Part shown: one piece after another, positions 18,397-30,780 of the stretch
Numbering within the stretch: position 1 is the first letter of the stretch
Layout of the letters: every line of letters begins with the position of its first letter
Origin: Rhizobium oryzihabitans
Lineage (GTDB): Bacteria; Pseudomonadota; Alphaproteobacteria; Rhizobiales; Rhizobiaceae
Assembly: GCF_010669145.1 (NCBI RefSeq)
Contig: NZ_CP048632.1
Span: forward strand, 1,302,001 to 1,366,000
Length of the DNA stretch: 64,000 nucleotides
Reading direction: 5' to 3'
Notes under the pieces: model-generated
Seen by the model: only the letters and a program-made list of their open reading frames with translations
The model's database searches: none
Told to the model about the DNA's origin: nothing
Made by a program: the position numbers and the translations under genes

Positions 18397-19349
18397 CACA
18401 GAACTCCCGAAATCACGGCCTTCAGGGCCGGCGCGAAATGATCGGCCAGAAGGCCGGAGAAGATGGCGAAGAGGTAAAGCACCGAATAGGCGAACATCTT
18501 CTTGGCGGGCAGCATCTTCTCGTCTCCTTCCGGCATGCGCCGGACATCGAACGAACAGTAGATGAAGATCGCGCTCAGCACCGCCGCGAAAATGCCGTAA
18601 CCGACGCTCGCGAGACCGGTAAAATACGGCGCGACCGCAGCGGCTGCGGTCAGCACGGCGTAAACGATCATCTGGTTCTTGGTGGAACGCTCGCCCGCCA
18701 CGTTCGGCATCATCGGAATGCCGACGGAGCCGTAATCGCGCATCTTGAACAGGGCAAGCGCCCAGAAATGCGCAGGCGTCCAGAGAAAGATGATGAGGAA
18801 CAGGATGATACTGTCGAGCGAGACGCCGCCGGTCACGCAGGCCCAGCCGAGCATGGGCGGGAAAGCGCCGGCAGCACCGCCGATGACGATGTTCTGCGGT
18901 GTCGAGCGCTTCAGCCACATCGTATAAACGACGGCGTAAAAGAAAATGGTGAAGGCAAGCAGGCCGGCCGAGAACCAGTTGACCGCAAGGCCAAGGATGA
19001 CCACCGAAAAGGCAGAGAGGGTCAATCCGAAGGCGAGCGCCTCGCCCGGGGCGACGCGGCCCGACGGGATCGGCCGTCTGGCGGTGCGGGTCATCACGGC
19101 GTCGATATCCGCATCGTACCACATGTTGAGAGCGCCAGAGGCACCGGCGCCAACGGCGATACAGAGAATGGCGATGAGCCCAAGAACCGGATTGATTTCG
19201 CCGGGCGCGAGCACGAGGCCAGCAAAGGCCGTGAAGACGACGAGCGACATGACGCGCGGTTTCAGCAATTCGAAATAATCGCGCGCGCCGGCTTCCGAAA
19301 GTTCGGAACTTTCCGCACCCAGCATTTCGCGATTGTCGATAACGGTCAT
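18396..19349 (-). CDS. ctaB: Protohaem IX farnesyltransferase (haem O synthase)
   Basis: CtaB attaches a farnesyl group to haem B, giving haem O, the precursor of the haem A used by aa3 oxidase. The 317-residue protein is a UbiA-type prenyltransferase with about nine membrane helices, the first aspartate motif [19 protein letters not shown] and the [10 protein letters not shown] start. The ATG at 19349 has GGACAAGAA upstream; the open frame continues further but without support. The last base of its stop codon is the first base of the coxF start. Confidence 0.96.
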   Translation of the reverse strand: MTVIDNREMLGAESSELSEAGARDYFELLKPRVMSLVVFTAFAGLVLAPGEINPVLGLIAILCIAVGAGASGALNMWYDADIDAVMTRTARRPIPSGRVAPGEALAFGLTLSAFSVVILGLAVNWFSAGLLAFTIFFYAVVYTMWLKRSTPQNIVIGGAAGAFPPMLGWACVTGGVSLDSIILFLIIFLWTPAHFWALALFKMRDYGSVGIPMMPNVAGERSTKNQMIVYAVLTAAAAVAPYFTGLASVGYGIFAAVLSAIFIYCSFDVRRMPEGDEKMLPAKKMFAYSVLYLFAIFSGLLADHFAPALKAVISGVL

Positions 19350-19660
19350 TTCTTGTCCTGTTTTTCTTACGAATGCCGCTTGCCGCGGCATCCTTTGCAC
19401 CTGCCCGAAAACCGAATGGCTTTTTCGGTATGGTGGCGCTTTGATTTGTTCTTTGCGGCTGTCACCGGAATAAAGCGTCGAATGCCATCTTAGCCCAGCG
19501 CTTGGCATTTATCATGTCAGGCGCCCGGATTCGCTTGGACAAAATGCCTCACGCCTCCGGATATGCCTTCAGATGCGGGAAACGGCACGAAACGATACCG
19601 TGCCATCCCATTTTCAGCCACCGGAATGCGCAAGCCCCGCCTGCGCTTCCCGGCCACGCA
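19350..19660. other. Intergenic region between ctaD and ctaB, no gene seen
   Basis: About 310 bp separate the ctaD stop from the ctaB start, long for this compact array. Frames that cross it lack ribosome sites and recognisable protein features, and I see no strong terminator or repeat. It may hold a second promoter for ctaB onward; that is inference from the gap length. Confidence 0.4.
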
Positions 19661-22290
<2,630 letters not shown>

Positions 22291-22700
22291 GGTACCCTCT
22301 CCCTCACGCGTCTGATCTTGATCAATCACAAACGCAGAATCCATGCTAATGGTACTAACTTCAAACCACAGTTTGTCCTCAGCCGCAATATGCGTCGGGA
22401 CACGGATGCGCCCCAATTTTGCCATTGGTCAATCCACGGACGACTTTCTCCGCTCCCATGCCGGAGGGACTGGCCGAACGCAGTTTCAAACGGCGCAAAT
22501 GCGACGAAGCCCCTTCTTAACGCCGGGTTTGCGGCCAGTTTCGTCGCCGGATAATAAATGTCGTGCAAGGCAAATCACACGTCCATACGCACGGACAGGT
22601 CCTATTTCCGCCCAACTCCGCTGGAATTGAAGGCTCAAGGCTTTTTTTTCCGGATTATAGCGTCAGAATAGCCGCACTGATTCGAATCCCAGAGGTATCC
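22291..22700. other. Divergent promoter region between ctaC and the IalB-like gene
   Basis: About 410 bp between two divergently transcribed genes, so promoters for both must lie here. I could not place convincing -35/-10 boxes. An 8-bp palindrome TTGATCAA at about 22318-22325 is too short and wrongly spaced for an FNR/FixK box. No gene is supported. Confidence 0.4.
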
Positions 22701-23225
22701 ATGCGTCTTTCCCCGCTCGCGCGCACTTTTCTTGCCGCCGCCGGTCTTGCCATCATCGCCCCCGCCGCTGCGGCGCTGGCGCAACAGCAGCCGCCCGGCA
22801 CGCCGAAGTCGACGCATGGCGCCTGGTCTGTGATCTGCGACAAGCCGGCAGGCGCGTCCGAAGAACAATGCGCCCTGATGCAGAACGTGATTGCCGACGA
22901 CCGCCCGGAAGTGGGGCTTTCGGTGGTGGTGCTGAAGACGGCCGACCGCAAGTCGCGCATCCTGCGCATCCTTGCGCCGCTCGGCGTGCTGCTCAAGGAC
23001 GGCATGGAGCTTTATATCGACAACAACAATATCGGCCGGGCCTATTTTACCCGCTGCTTCTCCGAGGGCTGCTATGTCGAAGTCGATATCGACGACGAAT
23101 TGCTGAAGGTTCTGCGCGCCGGCAAGGCCGCCGTCTTCGCGCTGCGTGAATCCGTCGATCAGGACCGTGTCGGCATTCCGATCGAACTGACCGGCTTTGC
23201 CGAGGGCTACGACGCGCTTCCTTAA
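22701..23225 (+). CDS. Invasion-associated locus B (IalB) family protein
   Basis: A 174-residue exported protein with a signal peptide ending near AAAALAQQQPP. The mature part has the IalB pattern: HGAWSVICDKPA with a cysteine, EQCALMQ, the strand segment SVVVLKTADRKSRILRI and a second cysteine pair (RCFSEGCYVEV). IalB was described as an invasion factor in Bartonella; in free-living Rhizobiaceae several paralogues exist and the role is unknown. AGAGGT precedes the ATG. It points away from the oxidase array and is followed by tldD. Confidence 0.92.
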   Translation: MRLSPLARTFLAAAGLAIIAPAAAALAQQQPPGTPKSTHGAWSVICDKPAGASEEQCALMQNVIADDRPEVGLSVVVLKTADRKSRILRILAPLGVLLKDGMELYIDNNNIGRAYFTRCFSEGCYVEVDIDDELLKVLRAGKAAVFALRESVDQDRVGIPIELTGFAEGYDALP

Positions 23226-23308
23226 GACTGCTTGCCATCAAAGGCCAGCCTTGCTTCTGCCCGCTCCAGTCCCTAAATCGGTCATAACGATCAAGACTGG
23301 AGCCGCCG

Positions 23309-24724
23309 ATGACCAACGACCTTGTAAATCTCTTCGATTGCGACGAGTCGCAATTGCGCAAGCTGGTCGCCGAAGCGCTTACCGGCGCGGATGATGGCGA
23401 GCTTTTCATCGAACATGCGCAGGCCGAATCGCTGACCTTCGACAATGGCCGGCTCAAGGGCGGCTCCTTCAACACCGACCAGGGTTTTGGCCTGCGCGCC
23501 GTTGCCGGCGAGACAGTGGGTTACGCCCATGCGGGCGAGCTTTCTCAAAGTGCGCTGAAACGTGCTTCGGACGCGGTCGGCGCAGTTACCAGAGGTTATT
23601 CAGGCTCCTATGCCGCCGCACCCCAGCGCACCAACAAGAAGCTTTACGGCGACGAAAACCCGATCGGCAGCCCGAGCTTCGAGGAGAAGGTGAAACTTCT
23701 CACCGACATCGACGCTTATCTGCGGGACAAGGATGCCAATGTCCGGCAGGTGACGGCGACGATTTCCGCAAGCTGGCAGGTGGTGGATATTCTGCGCGCC
23801 GATGGCCACCGCGTCAGCGATGTCAGGCCCATGACCCGCATCAATATTTCCGTGGTCGCAGGTGAAGGCGACCGGCAGGAAAGCGGCTCCTACGGCATTG
23901 GCGGCCGCGTCGGCTTTGGCGATTTCATCACGACGGAGAACTGGCAGCGCGGCGCCGACGAGGCGCTGCGCCAGGCGCTGGTCAACCTCACCGCCATCGA
24001 TGCGCCTGCTGGTACCATGGATGTGGTGCTCGGCTCCGGCTGGCCCGGCGTCATGCTGCATGAGGCGGTCGGCCACGGTCTGGAAGGCGATTTCAACCGC
24101 AAGAAGACCTCGGCCTTCGCCGGCCTGATGGGCGAGATGGTCGCTGCTCCCGGCGTGACCGTCGTGGATGACGGCACCATCGACAGCCGTCGCGGCTCGC
24201 TGACCATCGATGATGAGGGAACACCCTCGGCCTATAATGTGCTGATCGAGAACGGCAGGCTGGTGGGCTACATGCAGGACCGGCAGAATGCCCGGCTGAT
24301 GGGCGCGAAGGCCACCGGCAACGGGCGTCGGCAGGGTTATGCCTATGTGCCGATGCCACGCATGACCAACACCTACATGCTGTCTGGGGACAAGACGCCG
24401 GAGGAGATCATCGCCTCCGTCAAAAAGGGCATATATGCCGTTTCCTTCGGCGGCGGACAGGTGGATATCACCTCCGGCAAATTCGTGTTCGGCTGCACCG
24501 AGGCCTACCTGATCGAGAACGGCAAGATCGGCGCGCCGGTCAAGGGCGCGATGCTGATCGGCAACGGGCCGGACGCGATGAAGCGTGTCTCAATGATCGG
24601 CAACGATTCGAAACTCGACACGGGCATCGGCAATTGCGGCAAGGCCGGGCAATGGGTGCCGGTCGGTGTCGGCCAGCCGCATCTGCGCATGGACCAGATC
24701 ACCGTCGGCGGCACGAAGGCGTAA
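23309..24724 (+). CDS. tldD: Metalloprotease TldD
   Basis: TldD forms a heterodimer with TldE/PmbA and digests unfolded peptides; in enterobacteria it processes microcin B17 and helps degrade the CcdA antitoxin. The 471-residue protein has the zinc motif HEAVGH at 251-256 in VMLHEAVGHGLEGDFNRK, followed by the conserved FVFGCTEAYLIENGKIG region near the end. No partner gene is seen in the window. It starts 83 bp after the IalB-like gene in the same direction. Confidence 0.96.
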   Translation: MTNDLVNLFDCDESQLRKLVAEALTGADDGELFIEHAQAESLTFDNGRLKGGSFNTDQGFGLRAVAGETVGYAHAGELSQSALKRASDAVGAVTRGYSGSYAAAPQRTNKKLYGDENPIGSPSFEEKVKLLTDIDAYLRDKDANVRQVTATISASWQVVDILRADGHRVSDVRPMTRINISVVAGEGDRQESGSYGIGGRVGFGDFITTENWQRGADEALRQALVNLTAIDAPAGTMDVVLGSGWPGVMLHEAVGHGLEGDFNRKKTSAFAGLMGEMVAAPGVTVVDDGTIDSRRGSLTIDDEGTPSAYNVLIENGRLVGYMQDRQNARLMGAKATGNGRRQGYAYVPMPRMTNTYMLSGDKTPEEIIASVKKGIYAVSFGGGQVDITSGKFVFGCTEAYLIENGKIGAPVKGAMLIGNGPDAMKRVSMIGNDSKLDTGIGNCGKAGQWVPVGVGQPHLRMDQITVGGTKA

Positions 24725-24800
24725 GTCTTTCGGCTTGCGGCTAGTGGCGTAAGTCACGATGCACGGCGCGGCCTTTGTCGTGATGTGGCGAAATCCACAT

Positions 24801-24917
24801 CCGTCATTCCGGCCCTGAGCCGGAATCCAGCCGACGCCCGTTCGCGCGGCGAGAAAGACTCCTTTTCAGCCCAAGGACTTGGGCTGGCTGGATGCCGGAT
24901 CTAGTCTGGCATGACGG
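24801..24917. repeat. Modular palindromic repeat, tip type D
   Basis: The ends CCGTCATTCCGGC and GTCTGGCATGACGG pair imperfectly. The inner part, with CCGACGCCCGTTCGCGCGGCG and TTTTCAGCCCAAGGACTTGG, is shared with the type C elements at 32387 and 49812. It lies in the 392 bp gap between tldD and the VOC gene, where I see no coding sequence. Confidence 0.8.
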
Positions 24918-25116
24918 TGGGAATGTCGTGGCCTGATGGAAAATGGAACCTCGTGCGACAGGTTCAGCCCGTAGCGTCGCAGGCAGTCTCAGCCCACAGC
25001 GTCGCACATGGCTGCCATGATGAGGATTTCTCTGGCAAGTCACCTGTAAGACGCTAAGATCGCCCCACCACCGCAGGCCACTCCTCCCACCCCGGGCTTG
25101 CGCGGCAAAGGAGACC

Positions 25117-25554
25117 ATGACCATCATACGAAATGCCCTCGTCCCGGAACTAGCCGTCAGCGACTGGCAGAAAAGCCGCGCTTTTTATTGTGACCTGATC
25201 GGTTTTCATGTGGTTTATGAGCGTGCCGAAGAGGGTTTTGCCTATCTGGCGCTGGGTAACGCGCAGCTGATGATCGACCAGATCGGCGCGACCCGGACCT
25301 TCGTTGCGGAAAATGCAGCACTTGAATTTCCGCTGGGGCGCGGCATGAACCTGCAGCTCGCCGTCCCCTCGCTGCAGCCGGTTCTCGCACGGCTGGAGCG
25401 GGCCATGATCGATCTTGTCCTGTCGCCGGAAGAAAAATGGTACCGACGCGGCACCGTCGAAGTCGGCAACCGGCAATTCATCGTCGCCGATCCGGACGGC
25501 TATCTGATCCGCCCGTTCGAGAGCCTCGGCGAACGCCCCTTCCGGTTCGGTTAA
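25117..25554 (+). CDS. VOC superfamily protein (bleomycin-resistance/glyoxalase fold)
   Basis: A 145-residue protein with the paired beta-alpha-beta units of the vicinal oxygen chelate fold. The N-terminal SRAFYCDLIGFHVVYER and C-terminal RQFIVADPDGYLIRPFESLG match bleomycin-binding and glyoxalase-like proteins. Bleomycin-type members sequester drug without catalysis; whether this one does cannot be told. AAAGGAG precedes the ATG. A HAD phosphatase gene begins six bases after its stop, so the two probably form an operon. Confidence 0.88.
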   Translation: MTIIRNALVPELAVSDWQKSRAFYCDLIGFHVVYERAEEGFAYLALGNAQLMIDQIGATRTFVAENAALEFPLGRGMNLQLAVPSLQPVLARLERAMIDLVLSPEEKWYRRGTVEVGNRQFIVADPDGYLIRPFESLGERPFRFG

Positions 25555-25560
25555 GTCACC

Positions 25561-26235
25561 ATGCTGCCTTTTCTTCCTCATGCTGTCGTTTTCGACATGG
25601 ACGGATTGTTGATCGAAAGTGAGACGCTTTATCGCGATTCCTTTCTGGCCGCATCGGATGAGGGCGGCCACGGCATGCGGGTCGAGACCTATCAGAAGGT
25701 CTGCGGCAGCCCGTGGGACGTCATCACCGGAACCATCTTTGCCGATTATGGCGCGGATTTCCCCATCGATAGCTTCCGCGACGCGTGGCTCCGGCATCTT
25801 GCCGTGCTGATGGCGGAAGGCGTAGCGCTGAAACCCGGCGTCGTCGAGATTCTCGATCTCCTCGACCGGCTCGACATTCGCCGCGCCATCGCCACGTCCT
25901 CGCGGCATGATTCGGTGACGCGCCATCTCGGGCCCTACGATCTGCTCAGGCGTTTCGACACCATTGTCGCACGCGGCGACTATACGGATCCGAAGCCCTC
26001 GCCCATGCCCTATCTGACCGCCGCAAAACGTCTCGGCATCGATCCGGGGCAGTGCCTTGCGCTTGAGGATTCCTATCACGGCGTCCGCTCCGCCTCGTCG
26101 GCTGGCATGCTGACGATCATGGTGCCTGATGTCGCGCCGCCGACGGATGAAATGCGGGAAAAATGCGTCGCTGTATCAAGCGACCTTCATGCGGTTGCAG
26201 GCCTTCTGCAAAAGGCGCAACTTTCAGAGGCATGA
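25561..26235 (+). CDS. HAD family phosphatase (beta-phosphoglucomutase-like)
   Basis: A 224-residue HAD subfamily IA phosphatase. Motif I is VVFDMDGLLIESE with the nucleophile and acid/base aspartates, motif II ATSSRH, the motif III lysine is in DPKPSPMPYL, and motif IV is CLALEDSYHGVRSA. It is cytoplasmic and probably acts on a small sugar or metabolite phosphate; the substrate is not predictable. It resembles the fragment at 1-302 in family but is not a close copy. Confidence 0.92.
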   Translation: MLPFLPHAVVFDMDGLLIESETLYRDSFLAASDEGGHGMRVETYQKVCGSPWDVITGTIFADYGADFPIDSFRDAWLRHLAVLMAEGVALKPGVVEILDLLDRLDIRRAIATSSRHDSVTRHLGPYDLLRRFDTIVARGDYTDPKPSPMPYLTAAKRLGIDPGQCLALEDSYHGVRSASSAGMLTIMVPDVAPPTDEMREKCVAVSSDLHAVAGLLQKAQLSEA

Positions 26236-26343
26236 AAGCGCGTCACATGGCTTTAGCCATTGGTCTTTATGATGAGGCACATATCGGCTGAAAGGCCGAT
26301 CCTGTTCGAATTCATTGTCAGCGCATTCATAAATGGAGTGGTC

Positions 26344-26721
26344 ATGCTGCTTGTCGCCGTGTCGCTCGCGACATTTATCCTGCTCGTTCTTTCCGCATTT
26401 CAGATTACCCTTGCGGCGGGTGCGCCTCTCGGTCGCTTCGCCTGGGGCGGCGAGCACAGGGTTCTTCCAGCCACGCAGCGCATTGCCAGCGTGGGGTCTG
26501 TCGCGATCTACGCCCTTGCCGCATCTTTTCCGCTGCAAAAGGCAGGCGTCATCACTCTCTGGCCGGCAGGCTGGATCGAAGCCGGCATCTGGATCATCGC
26601 CTGCACGCTTGCGGTGAGCATCGGGCTGAACGCCATGTCGCGAAGCCGTGCGGAGCGGCGGGTCATGACACCGGTGGCCGCCATTCTCGCAACTCTGTTC
26701 TTCATGGTCTCGCTCTCATAA
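26344..26721 (+). CDS. Small integral membrane protein of unknown function
   Basis: A 125-residue protein with four predicted membrane helices: one at the N-terminus (VAVSLATFILLVLSAFQITL), one after VLPATQRIAS, one in WIEAGIWIIACTLAVSIGLN and one at the C-terminus. I place the start at ATG 26344 because GGAG lies five bases upstream; the open frame reaches back to 26260 without such support. The motif FAWGGEHRVLP joins helices 1 and 2. I do not recognise a functional family. It stands between the HAD gene and the convergent MazG-like gene. Confidence 0.75.
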   Translation: MLLVAVSLATFILLVLSAFQITLAAGAPLGRFAWGGEHRVLPATQRIASVGSVAIYALAASFPLQKAGVITLWPAGWIEAGIWIIACTLAVSIGLNAMSRSRAERRVMTPVAAILATLFFMVSLS

Positions 26722-26775
26722 TCGCAGCAGTGGCAGAGCCGGCAACGTGGAGGTCGAATCGCACGCCACGAACTG

Positions 26776-27081
26776 TCATGCCGGCGGCGTAAAGCGCCAC
26801 TTGCGTTCTATCGACCCTTTGATGTCGAGACCGTTATAATGGGCCAGCAACAGCACATGGCCGAGGAGATCGGCGGTTTCGTCGGCCAGATCCCGCTTCA
26901 TCTCCTCTTTGCTCGTACCCTTGCTGCGCCCTCGCCCCGTCAGCCGGTTCCAGGCCTGTGTGACCTCGCCAACCTCTTCCTGAAGCTTCAGCATGTACCA
27001 GTCCGGGTCGCGGAAGATTCCGTTTTCAGCAGCATATTTTTGCGAGGCTTCTTCAAACTGGTGCATCATGACAGCAAGCAT
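26776..27081 (-). CDS. MazG-like nucleotide pyrophosphohydrolase
   Basis: A 101-residue all-alpha NTP pyrophosphatase of the MazG/HisE/dUTPase-2 group, which splits (d)NTPs to the monophosphate. The metal-binding pattern is present: KLQEEVGEVTQAW in one helix and DETADLLGHVLLLA in the next. Length fits single-domain MazG-like proteins. The start ATG at 27081 follows AAGGATGAA. It is divergent from the TauE/SafE gene. Confidence 0.88.
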   Translation of the reverse strand: MLAVMMHQFEEASQKYAAENGIFRDPDWYMLKLQEEVGEVTQAWNRLTGRGRSKGTSKEEMKRDLADETADLLGHVLLLAHYNGLDIKGSIERKWRFTPPA

Positions 27082-27223
27082 TTGTTCATCCTTTGTTCCT
27101 GCGCTACAACTCTAATCATGATTCTCCAACGGCGTCGACCCTTAAGGGGGTCGTGCAACCATGAACGGAAATTTTCGCGACATGCGCCTGCAAGCGAGAT
27201 AGAGAAAAGGTATTCGAACAACC

Positions 27224-28015
27224 GTGCCATCGCCCATGTCCCACCTCGATTTTTTCTCGGCTCTCATCACCGCGCATAGCCCGTCGCTGCTTGCGATGTT
27301 TGCGGGCGCTGCCTTTCTCGCCGGCCTTGCGCGCGGTTTTTCCGGTTTCGGCGCAGCCCTCATCTTCATTCCGCTGGCGAGCGCCATCGTCGGGCCACGC
27401 ATCGCCTCGGCGGTTCTGCTGGTGGTCGACGGCGTTCTGACACTCGGCATGATACCGCCCGCATGGCGCATGGCGGACCGGCGGGAAGTCTTCACCATGG
27501 CGGCCGGTGCACTTGTCGGCGTTCCGCTCGGAACACTCCTTCTTTCCAACGGCGATCCACTCGCGCTGCGCTGGATCATCTCCGTCGTGGTCGTCGTGCT
27601 CCTATTGTTCCTGCTTTCCGGCTGGCGTTATAGCGGCCGGCCGAAAACGCCGCTGACCCTGTTCACCGGGCTTGTCGCCGGGCTGTTTTCGGGTGCTGCA
27701 CAATTGGGTGGCCCACCCATCGTTGCCTACTGGCTCGGCGGCGCCCTCAAGGGCGCCTTCGTGCGCGCCAATGTCATTCTCTATTTCGCGATTTCGACGG
27801 TAATCTCCACCGCCAGCTATTTTTTCAACGGCCTGTTCACCGCCGATGTCCTGGTTTTCTTCCTGCTGGCGCTGCCATTTTACGGGGCGGGTCTTTATGC
27901 CGGCGCGCGTTTGCACGGGCTTGCCGACGAGGCGGCGTTCAGGCGCATCTGCTACGGCCTGATCGCCATTTCCGCCGTCATCGGCCTGCCGCTCTTCGAT
28001 TCGCTGCTGAAATAG
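27224..28015 (+). CDS. TauE/SafE family anion permease
   Basis: A 263-residue inner-membrane protein with about eight helices and the two internally related halves of the TauE/SafE family, which export sulfite or organosulfur anions. Diagnostic parts are LARGFSGFGAALIFIPLAS in the first half and GLVAGLFSGAAQLGGPPIVAYWL in the second. No sulfur-metabolism gene is adjacent, so the substrate is open. The start is a GTG at 27224 or an ATG at 27236; neither has an ideal ribosome site. Confidence 0.9.
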   Translation: MPSPMSHLDFFSALITAHSPSLLAMFAGAAFLAGLARGFSGFGAALIFIPLASAIVGPRIASAVLLVVDGVLTLGMIPPAWRMADRREVFTMAAGALVGVPLGTLLLSNGDPLALRWIISVVVVVLLLFLLSGWRYSGRPKTPLTLFTGLVAGLFSGAAQLGGPPIVAYWLGGALKGAFVRANVILYFAISTVISTASYFFNGLFTADVLVFFLLALPFYGAGLYAGARLHGLADEAAFRRICYGLIAISAVIGLPLFDSLLK

Positions 28016-28066
28016 GTGGAGAGAAGGGACTGCCTTTCAACTGCAACAACAGTGCGCTTGCTCTTC

Positions 28067-28143
28067 CGTCATCCTCGCCCTTGAGGCGAGGATCCACAAT
28101 CAGGCGCGACCATGGATCCCCGGGTCAAGCCCGAGGATGACGT
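28067..28143. repeat. Palindromic intergenic repeat, tip type B
   Basis: Arms CGTCATCCTCGCCCTTGAGG and CAAGCCCGAGGATGACG. The left arm has mutated relative to the consensus GGGCTTGACCC, so pairing is imperfect. It lies between the convergent permease and pdxH genes. Confidence 0.8.
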
Positions 28144-28195
28144 CGAGTTTGGCGTGAGATTTCACCAACAGCTCAAACGGCCCGCCTTTACCGCA

Positions 28196-28816
28196 TCAAG
28201 GATACATGCGGACCTTGGACCAGGGCGCATCCGGCGTCTCGCGGCGGAATTCGACGCGGTCGTGCAGACGGAACTTGCGGTCGTGCCAGAATTCGATGCT
28301 GACGGGGCGAATGCGGAACCCGGACCAGTAGGACGGGCGCGGAATATCGCCGATCGCATATTTGGCGGTATATTCGGCGACGGCCTTCTCCAGCGCGAAA
28401 CGGCCTTCCAGCGGCCGCGACTGCTTCGACGCCCAGGCGCCGATGCGGCTTCCGCGCGGGCGCGAAGCGTAATAGGCGTCCGCTTCCGCATCGGTGACGA
28501 TCTCCACCTCGCCGCGCAGGCGCACCTGCCGACGCAGGCTTTTCCAGTGGAAACACATGGCCGCTTTTTTCTGGCCGAGGATTTCGCGTCCCTTCTGGCT
28601 TTCGAAATTCGTATAGAAAACGAAGCCGCGATCATCGACGTCCTTCAGCAGCACCATACGCACATTCGGCAGGCCGTTTTCGTCCACAGTTGCGAGTGCG
28701 ACCGCGTTCGGATCGTTGATTTCGGAGGCCGCTGCATCCTTCAGCCATTCGGCAAAAAGCGTGAACGGTTCATTTTCTTCAGTGAAGTCACTGGATGTTA
28801 ACCCCGTTTCCGACAT
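28196..28816 (-). CDS. pdxH: Pyridoxamine 5'-phosphate oxidase
   Basis: PdxH is the FMN-dependent oxidase that makes pyridoxal 5'-phosphate from pyridoxine or pyridoxamine phosphate. The 206-residue protein shows [20 protein letters not shown], the FMN-binding [15 protein letters not shown] segment, the signature ending [14 protein letters not shown] and the C-terminal [11 protein letters not shown]. All are typical, and length is normal. It is divergent from the surface lipoprotein gene at 28873, with only 56 bp between starts. Confidence 0.96.
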   Translation of the reverse strand: MSETGLTSSDFTEENEPFTLFAEWLKDAAASEINDPNAVALATVDENGLPNVRMVLLKDVDDRGFVFYTNFESQKGREILGQKKAAMCFHWKSLRRQVRLRGEVEIVTDAEADAYYASRPRGSRIGAWASKQSRPLEGRFALEKAVAEYTAKYAIGDIPRPSYWSGFRIRPVSIEFWHDRKFRLHDRVEFRRETPDAPWSKVRMYP

Positions 28817-28872
28817 ATTGACTAAAATGCTCCCGAGCTGATTTGGACCCCAGAGATGATCTCTGGTGAAAG

Positions 28873-29322
28873 ATGGTGACCGTCATAGCAAAGTCGAACA
28901 GTCGAACAAAGGGCCTCCTTTCGTCGATCGCGGAAGTTTCCGCCGTCGTCTCAATGCTCGTGGTGCTGAGCGGATGCGTCAGTCTCGATCTGTTCGGCGG
29001 CGACAAGGTCGATCGCTCGCTTTCCACCGCCTCCGTTCCAAACCAGCAGAATAACGGGCCGCAGACCGACGACGCGACCATCCGCAACGCGGTGACATCG
29101 GCGGATCTGGCCAAACTTGCCGACCAGCCGCTGCCCTGGGCAAATGCCGCAACCGGCAGCGCCGGCGTCGTGACCGCCATTCACGAAGACAAATCCAGCG
29201 GTTTCGTCTGCCGCGAATTCAGGACGACACGCCACTCCTTCGAGGGCGTTGCAGCCTATGCCGGCCAGGCCTGCCTGTCGGAAACCGGCGAATGGCTGCT
29301 GACACGCTTCGAGCAGAAATAA
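28873..29322 (+). CDS. RT0821/Lpp0805 family surface lipoprotein
   Basis: A 149-residue protein with an N-terminal hydrophobic segment and lipobox (MLVVLSGC, Cys at about 35), so probably an outer-membrane or periplasmic lipoprotein. The C-terminal part, [20 protein letters not shown] followed by [13 protein letters not shown], is the signature of the RT0821/Lpp0805 surface protein family, related to the 17-kDa antigens. The function is unknown. Confidence 0.82.
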   Translation: MVTVIAKSNSRTKGLLSSIAEVSAVVSMLVVLSGCVSLDLFGGDKVDRSLSTASVPNQQNNGPQTDDATIRNAVTSADLAKLADQPLPWANAATGSAGVVTAIHEDKSSGFVCREFRTTRHSFEGVAAYAGQACLSETGEWLLTRFEQK

Positions 29323-29533
29323 TCTGTTTACCTTGGCGCATGGAATAAGGCCGGCCCCAGCCCGGCGCGTATCCTCCGTAAAGAACTGATTAGCAACTTA
29401 TTGCAACAGTCGACGTTGATAAAACGAGGGCGTGCAGGCGAATGATCGCGGGCATCCCTTTTCGGAGGGGTTAGTTTCAGGATTGCGCCATGAGCGGCAG
29501 CATGCACCTGAGCCAATGTAACTGGTGTTTCGC

Positions 29534-30649
29534 ATGCGCGATCCATATTCGATCCTCGGCGTAAAACGTGACGCCCGCCACGAGGAAATCAAGGCCGCCT
29601 GGCGCACGAAGGCGAAAACCGTCCATCCGGACGCCAATCGCGACGACCCCGATGCCTCGGCGCGATTCGCCGAGATCGGACAGGCCTATGATCTTTTGAA
29701 AGACCCCAAGAAACGCGATCTCTACGATCAGGCCCGCAGGGCGGCCGAGAAGAAGCAGCGCGGCGAAACCATCATGCAGCAGCGGGAGGCAGCGCGCGAG
29801 GCTGCCGAGCGCGCCAAAGCCGCCGAGAAGCTGATGGAGGAGCTGGCCCGCGCGGATGCCCGCAACAGGGCGCAGACCGGCCAGAAGACAGATGGCCGGC
29901 CGGAAACGGCCGAGGATATCGTCGAGCGGATATTTGGCGCAGAGGCGCAGAACGATCCCAAGGTGCAGCAGGCGGCGGAAGCCGCGAAAGCGGCGGCCAG
30001 CGGTGCAAGAAGCGATATGCCGGCTGCTGGCGAAACGGCGCAGCCGGGTACCGCCGACGACAAAACCTCCTCAGCCTCGCTTGCAGCCAATCTCTTCAGC
30101 GCCCTCGTGCGCCGCTTCCGCGCACCGCAGCCGACACCGGAAAAAGCACCTGACATTACGGCGGAAGCCACGGTCACGGTCGCAGACCTCCTCGAGCGCA
30201 AGTGGATCACCGTTGCGCTTGCCGAGGAGCGCGAAGCCCGTTTCCAGCTCGAACCCGGCATGACCGACGGTCACGTGGTGCGGCTGAAGGGACAGGGGCT
30301 GAAGCTTCCCAACATGGCGCGCGGCGATCTTGCCGTGACATTGCTGGCTGCACGCGACGACATCTTTTCCCTTCGCGGCTTCGATATTCACACGACGCTG
30401 CCGATCTCGCTCGGCGATGCCGTTCTGGGTTGCGAAACGATCGTGAAAACGCCGCTCGGTGAGGAAAATCTCACCATTCCGGCCTGGTCCGGCTCTGATC
30501 GTGTGCTCAGGCTTGACGGCAAGGGTCTTGCCGATGGCAAGGGCGGGTATGGCGATCTCGTCATTGAATTGCGCATCATCCTGCTCGAAAAGCCGGATGA
30601 AAAGGTGACCGACCTCATGCGGCACATGCGCGAAGGCCTCTATTTGTGA
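29534..30649 (+). CDS. DnaJ-family co-chaperone without zinc finger (CbpA-like)
   Basis: A 371-residue J-domain protein. The J domain occupies residues 1-65 with the HPD tripeptide at 31-33 that stimulates DnaK ATPase. A long charged Ala/Glu/Lys-rich linker (about 70-200, probably partly helical) follows, then the two-part DnaJ C-terminal substrate-binding domain (about 205-370), with DGHVVRLKGQGLKLP and DIHTTLPISLGDAVLG. The Cys-rich zinc domain of true DnaJ is absent. The start could also be the GTG at 29525. The gene is followed 130 bp later by fabI. Confidence 0.9.
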   Translation: MRDPYSILGVKRDARHEEIKAAWRTKAKTVHPDANRDDPDASARFAEIGQAYDLLKDPKKRDLYDQARRAAEKKQRGETIMQQREAAREAAERAKAAEKLMEELARADARNRAQTGQKTDGRPETAEDIVERIFGAEAQNDPKVQQAAEAAKAAASGARSDMPAAGETAQPGTADDKTSSASLAANLFSALVRRFRAPQPTPEKAPDITAEATVTVADLLERKWITVALAEEREARFQLEPGMTDGHVVRLKGQGLKLPNMARGDLAVTLLAARDDIFSLRGFDIHTTLPISLGDAVLGCETIVKTPLGEENLTIPAWSGSDRVLRLDGKGLADGKGGYGDLVIELRIILLEKPDEKVTDLMRHMREGLYL

Positions 30650-30780
30650 AAGTTTTGCGAATAGGCGGGACAACGCACCCTTTGTTACGCTCCCTAACAG
30701 TTGATGATCTTTGGCAATCTTGAACAGGATTGCAGCCTATGCCATAGGCAGGATCAATCGAAAGTATCAGGGAGCATAAA

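Noticed and set aside
22311..22330. Possible FNR/FixK box upstream of ctaC
   Set aside because: Only TTGATCAA is present; the consensus needs TTGAT and ATCAA separated by four bases.
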